Assembly (NCBI GenBank): GCA_038252255.1
Contig: JBBSAM010000003.1
Coordinates: forward strand, 62,001-126,000
Direction: 5' to 3'
Source: Chersky-806 sp038252255
GTDB lineage: Bacteria; Actinomycetota; Acidimicrobiia; IMCC26256; JAENVU01
Length of the DNA stretch: 64,000 nt
In this document: one piece after another, positions 24,734 to 32,314 of the stretch
Layout of the letters: every line of letters starts with the position of its first letter
How positions within the stretch are numbered: the stretch's first letter is position 1
The notes under the pieces: model-generated
Databases searched by the model: none
What the model saw: the letters and a program-made list of their open reading frames with translations, nothing else
Told to the model about the DNA's origin: nothing
Position numbers and translations under genes: made by a program

Positions 24734-26314
24734 TCAGGCGAAGACGGGTTCGAGGTGCTCGCGCACCGAGCAGTCGCGACCGAAAGCGAGGAATCGGTCG
24801 AACGTCCGGAGGAACCAGCGGTCGTGGGTGACCGCCATCACCGTGCCGAAGAACGAGCCGAGTGCCTCTTCGAGCGCCTCGGCCGACGCGAGATCGAGGT
24901 TGTCGGTGGGCTCGTCGAGCAGCAGCAGGTTCGCGCCCGACAGCTCGAGCAACAGGATCTGCAGGCGGGCCTGCTGGCCACCGGAGAGCGTCTCGAACGG
25001 TTGGCTCGCGCACGCCTGCAGGCCGTACCGGCGCAAGGTGGCCATCGCCCGCGCGCGATCGTGCCCGGCCTTCATGACCACCTCGAGCACCGCAACGCCG
25101 CGGAGCTGCGGCTGGTCGTGGGTCTGGGAGAAGTAGCCGGGGAAGACGCGCGCGCCGAGGCGGGCGACCCCGGCGTGCTCGACGGGCTCGCCGGCGAGGA
25201 GGCGGAGGAAGTGGCTCTTGCCGGTGCCGTTCGGGCCGAGCACGGCGACGCGCTCGCCGAACTGGGCCTCGAAGTCGAACGCATCCGTCAGACCGTCGAG
25301 CTCGAGCTCCTCGCACACGACGACCCGGGTCCCGGTGCGGTTTCCACCCAGCCTCATCGAGACCGCTTCCTCCTTCACCCGCTCCGTCGGTGCCGTCGCG
25401 TCGAACCGCTCGATCTTGGACTTCGTCGCCCGCACCCGCGATGCGAAGGTGTCGCTGCCCATCGCGGCGCGGCGCCGGAATTCGCGCAAGGACTCTTCGA
25501 GCCGTTTGCGCTCCTCGCCCCAGCGTCGATGGTCCTCGTCGATACGGGCGATGCGTTCGTCGCGCGCCTCGTGCCACGTTGCGAACGAATCGCCGTGCGT
25601 CCACGCGGTGTGTCCTTCGAGGGTCACGATCTTGTCCCCCACGGCGGCGAGCAGCGCCCGGTCGTGGCTGATGAGCAGGATGGTCTTCGGGCTCGCCCGG
25701 AGTGCCGCTTCGAGCCATTCCTTGCCGGCCACGTCGAGATAGTTGTCCGGCTCGTCGAGCAAGAGGACCTCCGCGTCCGAGCGCAGCAGCAGCTCGAGCG
25801 CGAGCCGCTTCTGCTCCCCACCCGAGAGCGTGGACAATCGCCGGCCGCCGGCCTCGGTCAGCGGCTGGCGGACCGCGATCGTCGTGCAGGTGTCCCACAG
25901 GACCTCGGCGGCCCAGCCGCCGGCATCGCCCCAGGCGGAATGGGCGCGGGCCAGCGCGAACCCCGCCCGCTCCCCGGGCGCGCGTTCGCACGCGGCCTCG
26001 GCCGAGTCGAGCGCGGCCGCCGCGGCGCGCAGCGCCGGCGGGGAGAGGACCAGGAGCAGGTCTCGTACGGTGCGCTGCTCGTCCCGCCAGCCGACGAGCT
26101 GATGCATCACCAGCAGACGACCGTCGACGTGAACACTCCCGCGATCGACGGGGACCTCACCCGTGATCGCGCGGAGCAACGTGGTCTTGCCGGCCCCGTT
26201 CGCCCCGACCAGAGCGACGTGCTCGGCGGCACCTACTCGGAACGTGACGTCCGAGAAGAGCTCGTCGCCACCGGGGATCCGGCATGAGATCCCGTTGACG
26301 TCGACCGAGCCCAC
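24734..26314 (-). CDS. ABC-F family ATPase
   Basis: A 526-residue protein with two ABC ATPase domains and no membrane segments. Domain 1 has Walker A GANGAGKTTLLRA (about residues 37-49), signature LSGGEQKRLALELLL and Walker B VLLLDEPDNYLDV; domain 2 has Walker A GPNGTGKSHFLRLLAG, signature LSGGQQARLQILLLEL and LLLLDEPTDNLDLASA. Between the domains lies the charged helical linker (around RIDEDHRRWGEERKRLEESLREF, cited only by its ends RIDEDHRRW and LEESLREF) that in this family reaches into the ribosome. ABC-F proteins act on stalled or antibiotic-bound ribosomes; whether this one is a housekeeping factor or gives resistance cannot be told. Predicted start ATG 26314. Confidence 0.9.
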   Translation of the reverse strand: MGSVDVNGISCRIPGGDELFSDVTFRVGAAEHVALVGANGAGKTTLLRAITGEVPVDRGSVHVDGRLLVMHQLVGWRDEQRTVRDLLLVLSPPALRAAAAALDSAEAACERAPGERAGFALARAHSAWGDAGGWAAEVLWDTCTTIAVRQPLTEAGGRRLSTLSGGEQKRLALELLLRSDAEVLLLDEPDNYLDVAGKEWLEAALRASPKTILLISHDRALLAAVGDKIVTLEGHTAWTHGDSFATWHEARDERIARIDEDHRRWGEERKRLEESLREFRRRAAMGSDTFASRVRATKSKIERFDATAPTERVKEEAVSMRLGGNRTGTRVVVCEELELDGLTDAFDFEAQFGERVAVLGPNGTGKSHFLRLLAGEPVEHAGVARLGARVFPGYFSQTHDQPQLRGVAVLEVVMKAGHDRARAMATLRRYGLQACASQPFETLSGGQQARLQILLLELSGANLLLLDEPTDNLDLASAEALEEALGSFFGTVMAVTHDRWFLRTFDRFLAFGRDCSVREHLEPVFA

Positions 26315-26368
26315 GTCGAGAGGCTACCGATGCATGGGTACCATTGGCCCTCTATTAGGGGGAACGTG

Positions 26369-27238
26369 ATGCGTCGTCGCTTGTGCCTGCTCGTCCTGGT
26401 TCTGTCCGTCGTCGCCGCCGGTTGCGGGCTTCCGTACCTCACTCCGCCCGGTGCGGCGCCGCTGCGGTACCGGGACGACATCTTCAGCGGCGTGACCGTC
26501 ACGCACGACGTGACCTACGGGAGCGCACTCGATCAATCGGGCGCGCCGGTCACGCTCAAGCTCGACGTGTACAGCCCGACCGGCGACACGGACACCCACC
26601 GGCCCGCGATCGTGTGGGTCCACGGCGGGGGCTTCAGCAGCGGGAACAAGACGTCACCGGAGCTGGTCGACGAAGCGAGCTACCTCGGCAAGAAGGGGTA
26701 CGTCAGCGTCTCGATCGACTACCGGCTGGCGCCCGGCGGGTGCAGCGCCGCGGGGGCCACGCCGGCCTGCCTCCAGGGGATCACCGACGCGATGCACGAC
26801 GCCCAGGCCGCGGTGCGCTTCCTCCGGGCCAACGCGTCGACCTACGGCGTAGACGTGAACCGCATCGCGGTCGGCGGCTCGTCCGCCGGCGCGATCACCG
26901 CGCTCAACGTCGCCGACAGCCCGAACGACCCGGGCGACAGCGGCAACCCCGGCTTCTCGTCCGCGGTGCAAGGCGCGGTGTCCCTCTCGGGCGCCAGGCT
27001 TCTCACCACCGAGGACGCGACCGACGCACCGATCCTCATGTTCCACGGCACGGCCGACCCGCTCGTGCCGTACGCGTGGGCGCAGGCGACGCTGGCCGAG
27101 GCCCAGGCCGCGGGGATCATCTCGTACCTGACGACGTGGCCGGGCGCGGGGCACGTCCCGTACGTGGACCACCGCCAGGAGATCCTGGACCAGACCCAGA
27201 ACTTCCTCTACTGGGTGCTCCACCTCAACACCAGGTGA
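26369..27238 (+). CDS. Secreted alpha/beta-hydrolase (esterase), lipoprotein
   Basis: A 289-residue hydrolase of the HSL / carboxylesterase-like group. The N-terminus is a lipoprotein signal (MRRRLCLLVLVLSVVAAGC), so ATG 26369 with a GGGGG stretch upstream is preferred over the ATG at 26330. The oxyanion-hole motif VWVHGGGFSSG, the nucleophile elbow GGSSAGAIT, the acid in HGTADPLVPY and the His in GAGHVPYVD make a full catalytic triad. It probably cleaves short acyl esters on the outer face of the membrane. One Cys pair (GGCSAAGATPAC) lies next to the active-site cap. The gene is divergent from the ABC-F gene. Confidence 0.87.
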   Translation: MRRRLCLLVLVLSVVAAGCGLPYLTPPGAAPLRYRDDIFSGVTVTHDVTYGSALDQSGAPVTLKLDVYSPTGDTDTHRPAIVWVHGGGFSSGNKTSPELVDEASYLGKKGYVSVSIDYRLAPGGCSAAGATPACLQGITDAMHDAQAAVRFLRANASTYGVDVNRIAVGGSSAGAITALNVADSPNDPGDSGNPGFSSAVQGAVSLSGARLLTTEDATDAPILMFHGTADPLVPYAWAQATLAEAQAAGIISYLTTWPGAGHVPYVDHRQEILDQTQNFLYWVLHLNTR

Positions 27239-27292
27239 TCACCGCGCTGCACCCGGCCCGCGAGCAGGACAGGGAGCGAGCCGCGCCTCGGG

Positions 27293-28267
27293 TCAGTGAC
27301 CGAGGACGGGGTGCGGCACGTAGCGCTCTTCGAGGCGCTTCATCTCGTCGTCGCTCAACGTGAGCTGCTCGGCCGCGAGCGCGTCTTCGAGGTGCCCGAT
27401 CTTCGTTGCACCCACGATCGGCGCCGTGACGCCCGGTCGGTGCAGCAGCCACGCCAGCGCCACCTGCGCCGGCGCGACACCACGCTCGCCGGCCACCTCC
27501 ACGACCCGGTCGACCACGTCGAAGTCACCTTCGCTGTAGAGGTACTCGGTGAACGGGTCGGTGTTCGACCGGGTGGTGTTCCTGTCCCCCGACCGCGTGC
27601 GGTTCCCGGCGAGCACGCCGCGCGCCAGCGGGCTCCACGGGATGACACCGATCCCCTGGTCCTGGCACTGCGGGATCATCTCCCGCTCCTCCTCCCGATA
27701 GAGGAGGTTGTAGTGGTTCTGCATCGAGACGAACTGGGCTCCGCCGGCCCGCTCGGCCACGTGCTGCGCCTTCGCGAACTGCCACGCGTACATGCTGCTC
27801 GCGCCGATGTAGCGCGCCTTGCCGGACCGCACCACCTCGTTGAGCGCGTCCATCGTCTCCTCGATGGGCACATTGGGGTCCCACCGGTGGATCTGGTAGA
27901 GGTCCACGTAGTCCATCTCGAGCCGCTGCAGCGACGCGTCGATGGCCGAGAGGATGTGCTTGCGGGACAAGCCACCACCGTTGGGGCCCGGGGTCATGGG
28001 CATGAAGACCTTGGTCGCGATCACGGCCTCGTCGCGGCTCAGGTGCTGGCGCACGAGCCGACCCGTCGCGACCTCGCTCGCACCGGCGGAGTACGTGTCC
28101 GCGGTGTCGAAGAAGTAGATCCCACCTTCGACGGCAGCCCGCACGATGGGCTCGGCGGCGTCCTCGTCGAGCACCCACGGCCGGTCGCTGTCGTTGCCGA
28201 AGCTCATCATCCCGAGGCATACGCGCGAGACGCGCAGCCCGGTCGCACCCAGGTTCACTGATTCCAT
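27293..28267 (-). CDS. Aldo/keto reductase
   Basis: A 324-residue (beta/alpha)8 oxidoreductase using NADPH. The catalytic tetrad is complete: Asp and Tyr in FFDTADTYSAGASE, Lys in VIATKVFMPM and His in DLYQIHRWD. The C-terminal phosphate-binding block reads VTAPIVGATKIGHLEDALAA. The overall pattern (LGATGLRVSRVCLGMMSFGN at the start, PWSPLARGVLAGN later) matches the YajO/Tas-like AKR branch. The natural substrate is unknown. The gene starts six bases after a TAGGTT box, so it probably has a leaderless transcript. It is separated by only ten bases from the downstream end of the Rieske gene on the same strand. Confidence 0.92.
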   Translation of the reverse strand: MESVNLGATGLRVSRVCLGMMSFGNDSDRPWVLDEDAAEPIVRAAVEGGIYFFDTADTYSAGASEVATGRLVRQHLSRDEAVIATKVFMPMTPGPNGGGLSRKHILSAIDASLQRLEMDYVDLYQIHRWDPNVPIEETMDALNEVVRSGKARYIGASSMYAWQFAKAQHVAERAGGAQFVSMQNHYNLLYREEEREMIPQCQDQGIGVIPWSPLARGVLAGNRTRSGDRNTTRSNTDPFTEYLYSEGDFDVVDRVVEVAGERGVAPAQVALAWLLHRPGVTAPIVGATKIGHLEDALAAEQLTLSDDEMKRLEERYVPHPVLGH

Positions 28268-28273
28268 GCCAGG

Positions 28274-28279
28274 AACCTA
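28274..28279 (-). promoter_or_regulatory. -10 box (TAGGTT) for the aldo/keto reductase gene
   Basis: TAGGTT on the minus strand ends six bases before the ATG at 28267. No ribosome-binding site is present, consistent with leaderless transcription. Confidence 0.45.
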
Positions 28280-29596
28280 CCCCTCGGCCCGCCCGTCCTC
28301 ACCTGTGATGTAGCGGTCGATGACGCGGTGCATGTGCAGGAGGTTGGCCTCTTGGCGCGGGTTGAGGCGCAGCCCATCGAAGCCCGCCGATTTCATCCCG
28401 ATCTGCACCTCGGCCATGTTGGCGTAATCCTGCGTCGTGATCTCGCCCCACTCGTGCTCGGTCCAGTCCGGGTAGAAGCGGCGCTCCACCCGGCGGCGCT
28501 CCTTCCCCGGCCGCGGCCACTCGAGCACCCACGTGTCGTGGATCGCCCGGTCCGGGTCCAGGCCGAACGGTCGGGCCCGGAAGAGGATGGCGCTCCCCGG
28601 GTAGATCGGTCCCACGACGTTCGGGAAGCAGTACACGTCCTCCGCGCTCGACATCTGGTCCGGCTCGAAGCCGGATACGTCGAGCCCGCGCGCCGCGAGC
28701 AGCTCCAACCGCCGCGCCTGGTACGCGGGCAGCAGCTCGCCTCTCGGTAGCCCGGCGGCCCGCAGCTCGTCGACGAGCGCTCGCTCGTCCGCGAGGAACG
28801 CGCCACCGAGGCCGCCCACGAGCGCGGCAAGGATCTCACCTTCGTCGTACTCGTCGCCGCGCGGCCCGAGGCGCGGGCTGGGCCGCAGCTCCCGCCGCGC
28901 GCCGGCGAGCCGGCCGTACCGGGCGTGCTTCCCGAGCTGCTCGTACGCGATGCTCACGTCGTCGGTCCACGCCAGGATCTGCGGGTGCGTTCCCTGCACG
29001 TGGTAGCTCTCGTTGAACGCGTCCACCACGCTCTTCCAGTTCGCCGGGAGCACCGTGCTCAGATGCGCTCGCAGTCGCATGTCTTCGAGGTGGTACGAGC
29101 TGAGCAGCGACGGGAGCGGGTCGAGGAAATCGAGGAGCGGCTCGGCATTCGGGTCGGGATTCACGAACACGAAGCCGCCCCAGCGCCCGACGCGCACTGC
29201 GGCGAGGCACAGGCCCTCGGGCAGGGCGTCGAACTCCGCCGCGTCGACCACCTCGGTCAACCGGCCGTCCAGCGCGTAGCGCCAGGCGTGATAGCGGCAT
29301 TGGACGAAGCCCTCGGTGAAGCACCCCGAGCCGGCCGCGAGGCGGGTCCCGCGGTGCAGGCACGCGTTGTGGAAGGCCGAGATCACGCCGTCGTCACCCC
29401 GGACCACGAGGATCGACTGATCGCCGATCTCGTACTCGACGAAGTCGCCCGGCTCGGCCAGCTCCTCCTCCCGGCACGCGATCTGCCAGACCCGGTTCCA
29501 GAGCCGGTCGAGCTCGAGACGCGCGAAGTCGGCGGAGATGTAGCGCGCCTTCGGAACGCGACCGTCACTCCGGACGAGCACGTCGCTCGAGCCCAT
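28277..29596 (-). CDS. Rieske non-heme iron oxygenase, large subunit
   Basis: A 439-residue aromatic-ring-hydroxylating-type oxygenase. The N-terminal Rieske domain has CLHRGTRLAAGSGCFTEG followed by CRYHAWRYALDGRL; C-x-H and C-x2-H bind the 2Fe-2S cluster. The catalytic domain has VVDAFNESYHVQGTHPQI, which holds the bridging Asp and both His ligands of the mononuclear iron; a later Asp completes the site. Electron transfer from an unlinked reductase is expected because no ferredoxin or reductase gene is adjacent. The gene is divergent from an acyl-CoA synthetase, separated by 47 bases, which suggests shared control in a catabolic pathway for an aromatic, steroid-like or quaternary-amine compound. 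The exact substrate is not readable. Confidence 0.9.
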   Translation of the reverse strand: MGSSDVLVRSDGRVPKARYISADFARLELDRLWNRVWQIACREEELAEPGDFVEYEIGDQSILVVRGDDGVISAFHNACLHRGTRLAAGSGCFTEGFVQCRYHAWRYALDGRLTEVVDAAEFDALPEGLCLAAVRVGRWGGFVFVNPDPNAEPLLDFLDPLPSLLSSYHLEDMRLRAHLSTVLPANWKSVVDAFNESYHVQGTHPQILAWTDDVSIAYEQLGKHARYGRLAGARRELRPSPRLGPRGDEYDEGEILAALVGGLGGAFLADERALVDELRAAGLPRGELLPAYQARRLELLAARGLDVSGFEPDQMSSAEDVYCFPNVVGPIYPGSAILFRARPFGLDPDRAIHDTWVLEWPRPGKERRRVERRFYPDWTEHEWGEITTQDYANMAEVQIGMKSAGFDGLRLNPRQEANLLHMHRVIDRYITGEDGRAEG

Positions 29597-29602
29597 GCGA
29601 AG

Positions 29603-29608
29603 ACAGTA
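29603..29608 (-). promoter_or_regulatory. -10 box (TACTGT) for the Rieske oxygenase gene
   Basis: TACTGT on the minus strand ends six bases before the ATG at 29596, in the 47-base divergent gap. Confidence 0.45.
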
Positions 29609-29619
29609 GCGTCCGGCCG

Positions 29620-29632
29620 GCCGGTTACCGGC
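29620..29632. promoter_or_regulatory. Palindrome GCCGGT-T-ACCGGC in the Rieske/acyl-CoA synthetase gap
   Basis: A perfect 6-1-6 palindrome midway between two divergent genes and upstream of both, at about position -12 to -24 relative to each start. It could be a regulator-binding site controlling both genes. No regulator gene is adjacent. Confidence 0.3.
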
Positions 29633-29643
29633 GGGGGGTCATC

Positions 29644-31266
29644 GTGAACTTCAACCTCGCAGATCTGTTCGAATGCGTGGTGGATCACGTGCCCGAGCGC
29701 GAGGCCCTCGTCTGGGGAGCGCGCCGTTGCACCTACGCCGAGCTCGACGAGGCCGCGACGCGGGTCGCGCACGGTCTCGCGGATCTCGGGATCGGACCCG
29801 GCAGCCACGTCGGGCTCGCGCTGTTCGACTGCATCGAGCACATCGAGGCGATGCTCGCCTGCTACAAGCTGCGGGCCGTCCCGGTGAACGTCAATCACCG
29901 GTACGTCGCGGCGGAGCTCGCGTCGCTGTGCGCCGACGCGGATCTCGTGGCGCTCGTGTATCCCGCGGCCCATGCCGACCGCGTCCGGGGTCTCGGCATC
30001 GAGCACCTGATCGAGGTCACCCACGAGGAGCCTCCGACACGGGGAGTGCGCAACTACTCCGACCTGCTCGCCGGCTCGCCGGCCCGCGACTTCGGACCGC
30101 GCTCGGGCGACGACCACTACATCCTCTACACGGGTGGCACGACCGGCGCGCCCCGAGGAGTCGTGTGGCGCCACGAGGACATCTTCTTCGCCGCGCTCGG
30201 CGGCGGGAACCCGGGGGGACCGCCGATCACGGAACCTGAGGCGATCGGCCCCGGTGTGCTCGCCAACCCGGCCGGGCGGGTCAGGGCATTCCTACCGACC
30301 GACGATCCGGGCCCGCCGCGGCTCGTCGCGCTAGCGCTCGGACCCCTCGTGCACGCGAGCGGGCAGTGGTCCGCGCTCGGCACCATGCTGAGCGGCGGCA
30401 CCGTCGTCCTCTCTCCCGCCGTGCACCTCGACGTCGCGAGCGTGCTGGACCTCGTCGCGGCCGAGCGTGTCGTCGCGCTCAACCTCGTGGGCGATGCGAT
30501 CGCACGCCCGCTCGTGGAGCTGCTCGAAGCCCGACCCGGCGCGTGGGACACCTCGTCACTACTGTTGCTCGGGTCCGGCGGGAGCATCCTGTCCGGCGAG
30601 GTGAAGGATCACCTCCTGGCTGCGCTCCCGTCGGTCTTCGCGCTCATCGACGGTATCGGGTCTTCGGAGTCGCCCGCCCAGGCCGTCGCGGTCACCACGC
30701 GTGGGAGCGATCCGACGCCGTCGCTGCGCTTCACCGCGAAGCCGACGACGATGGTGGTCGACGACGCGCTGCGACCGGTGCCCGCCGGGTCCGGGATCGT
30801 CGGGCGGCTTGCCACCACCGGGCGCGTCCCGCTCGGCTACTACGGGGACCCCGAGCGCTCGGCGCGCACGTTCGTCGAGATCGACGGCCAGCGGTGGTCG
30901 CTGCCCGGCGACATGGCGACGATCGACGCGGGCGGTGTGGTGCAGCTTCTCGGCCGCGGGTCGTTCTGCATCAACACCGGAGGCGAGAAGGTCTATCCGG
31001 AAGAGGTCGAGGCCGTGGTGAAGTCGCACCCGCTCGTGACCGACGCGGTGATCGTCGGAGTCCCTGAGCCCCGCTTCGGCGAGCAGGTGGCCGCGATCGT
31101 GGCGCCCGTGGGCACCGCGCTGGACCTCGAGGGGCTGCAGGAGCACTGCCGCGCACACCTCGCGGGCTACAAGATGCCGCGCGCGCTGTACCTGGTCGAC
31201 GAGGTGCAGCGGCTGGCGAACGGCAAGGCCGACTACGTGTGGGCCCGCAAGACGGTCGCCGGTTGA
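29644..31266 (+). CDS. Acyl-CoA synthetase (AMP-forming)
   Basis: A 540-residue ANL-superfamily ligase starting at GTG 29644 with GGGGGG upstream. The ATP-binding loop is YTGGTTGAPRGVVWRHED (about residues 161-178). Later motifs include GSSESPAQAV in the adenylate-binding region, GYYGDPERSARTF, then PGDMATIDAGGVVQLLGRGSFCINTGGEKVYPEEVE with the hinge Asp, and the C-terminal lysine region LPNGKADY-like (here LANGKADYVWARK) that closes on the adenylate. It activates a carboxylic acid to its CoA thioester. Overall form resembles the FadD-type enzymes of sterol or side-chain degradation in actinobacteria, but this is not decisive. It is divergent from the Rieske oxygenase, supporting a joint catabolic role. 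Confidence 0.9.
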   Translation: MNFNLADLFECVVDHVPEREALVWGARRCTYAELDEAATRVAHGLADLGIGPGSHVGLALFDCIEHIEAMLACYKLRAVPVNVNHRYVAAELASLCADADLVALVYPAAHADRVRGLGIEHLIEVTHEEPPTRGVRNYSDLLAGSPARDFGPRSGDDHYILYTGGTTGAPRGVVWRHEDIFFAALGGGNPGGPPITEPEAIGPGVLANPAGRVRAFLPTDDPGPPRLVALALGPLVHASGQWSALGTMLSGGTVVLSPAVHLDVASVLDLVAAERVVALNLVGDAIARPLVELLEARPGAWDTSSLLLLGSGGSILSGEVKDHLLAALPSVFALIDGIGSSESPAQAVAVTTRGSDPTPSLRFTAKPTTMVVDDALRPVPAGSGIVGRLATTGRVPLGYYGDPERSARTFVEIDGQRWSLPGDMATIDAGGVVQLLGRGSFCINTGGEKVYPEEVEAVVKSHPLVTDAVIVGVPEPRFGEQVAAIVAPVGTALDLEGLQEHCRAHLAGYKMPRALYLVDEVQRLANGKADYVWARKTVAG

Positions 31267-31342
31267 CCCGAGAGGCGACGCCACTCGGGCCCCGGCTGGC
31301 AGACTCGCCGCCGACACGGAGTCGCGGGCCGGGAGGGACGCA

Positions 31343-32311
31343 ATGCGGTACGTCGAAGCGGGAGGAGCCAGGGTCTCGTCGATCGGGCTCGGGTGCTGGC
31401 AGTTCGGATCGCACGACTGGGGTTACGGCAAGAGCTACGGCGACAGCACGGCGATCGAGCTGGTGCACTGGGCGCTCGATCACGACGTCAACCTCATCGA
31501 CACGGCCGAGGTGTACGCGCGCGGCGCGTCGGAGGCGATCGTCGGACGCGCGCTCGAAGGCCGCCGTGACGAGGCGTTCCTCGCCACCAAGGTCCTCCCG
31601 ATCTGGCCGACCGCGACGCGCGTCGCGGAGCACGGCCGGATCTCGTCACTCCGGCTCGGCGTCGCGACGATCGACCTCTACCAGGTGCACTGGCCCAACC
31701 CGCTGGTCCCGATCTCCTCGACGATGGAGGGGATGCGCCGGCTCCAGGAGAGCGGCCTCGTCCGCCACGTCGGAGTGAGCAACTTCTCGGCCGGCCGGTG
31801 GGCCGCCGCGGAGCGGGCGCTCGGCGCGCCGGTGTTGTCGAACCAGGTGCAGTTCAACCTGTTGCAGCGCAAGCCGGATCGGGAGAACGTCCCGTACGCG
31901 CAAGGGAACGACCGCATCGTGATCGCCTACAGCCCGCTCGGCCAGGGCGTGCTCGGCGGTCGCTACGACGCGGCGCACCCGCCACCGGGTCCGGCGCGGA
32001 CGAACAACCCCCTGTGCCTGCCGGAGAACCTCGAACGCGCGGGTGCGCTCATCGACACGTTGCGTCGCGTCGCCAAGGGCCACGACGCGACGCCGGCGCA
32101 GGTCGCGCTGGCCTGGCTGATCCGCAAGCCCAACGTCGTTGCGATCCCCGGCGCGAGCTCGGTCGACCAGCTCCGCCGCAACGTCGAAGCAGCCGACCTC
32201 GACCTCAGTGACGAGGAAGCGCGCGAGCTCACGGCCGAGAGCGACCGGTTCGAACCCGTCAACCTCCCCGCCACCGCACGCGGCCTCCTCGCCGCCCGCC
32301 GCCGCAAGTAG
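31343..32311 (+). CDS. Aldo/keto reductase
   Basis: A 322-residue member of the aldo/keto reductase superfamily, only distantly similar to the one at 27-28 kb. Catalytic residues: Asp and Tyr in LIDTAEVYARGASE, Lys in FLATKVLP and His in DLYQVHWPN. The order of motifs is standard, and the late blocks VIAYSPLGQGVLGG and NVVAIPGASSVDQLRRNVEA give the NADPH-binding end. RBS GGGAGGGA precedes the ATG at 31343. It follows the acyl-CoA synthetase by 76 bases and is followed three bases later by the large membrane-protein gene, so the last two are cotranslated. Substrate not assignable. Confidence 0.9.
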   Translation: MRYVEAGGARVSSIGLGCWQFGSHDWGYGKSYGDSTAIELVHWALDHDVNLIDTAEVYARGASEAIVGRALEGRRDEAFLATKVLPIWPTATRVAEHGRISSLRLGVATIDLYQVHWPNPLVPISSTMEGMRRLQESGLVRHVGVSNFSAGRWAAAERALGAPVLSNQVQFNLLQRKPDRENVPYAQGNDRIVIAYSPLGQGVLGGRYDAAHPPPGPARTNNPLCLPENLERAGALIDTLRRVAKGHDATPAQVALAWLIRKPNVVAIPGASSVDQLRRNVEAADLDLSDEEARELTAESDRFEPVNLPATARGLLAARRRK

Positions 32312-32314
32312 ATC

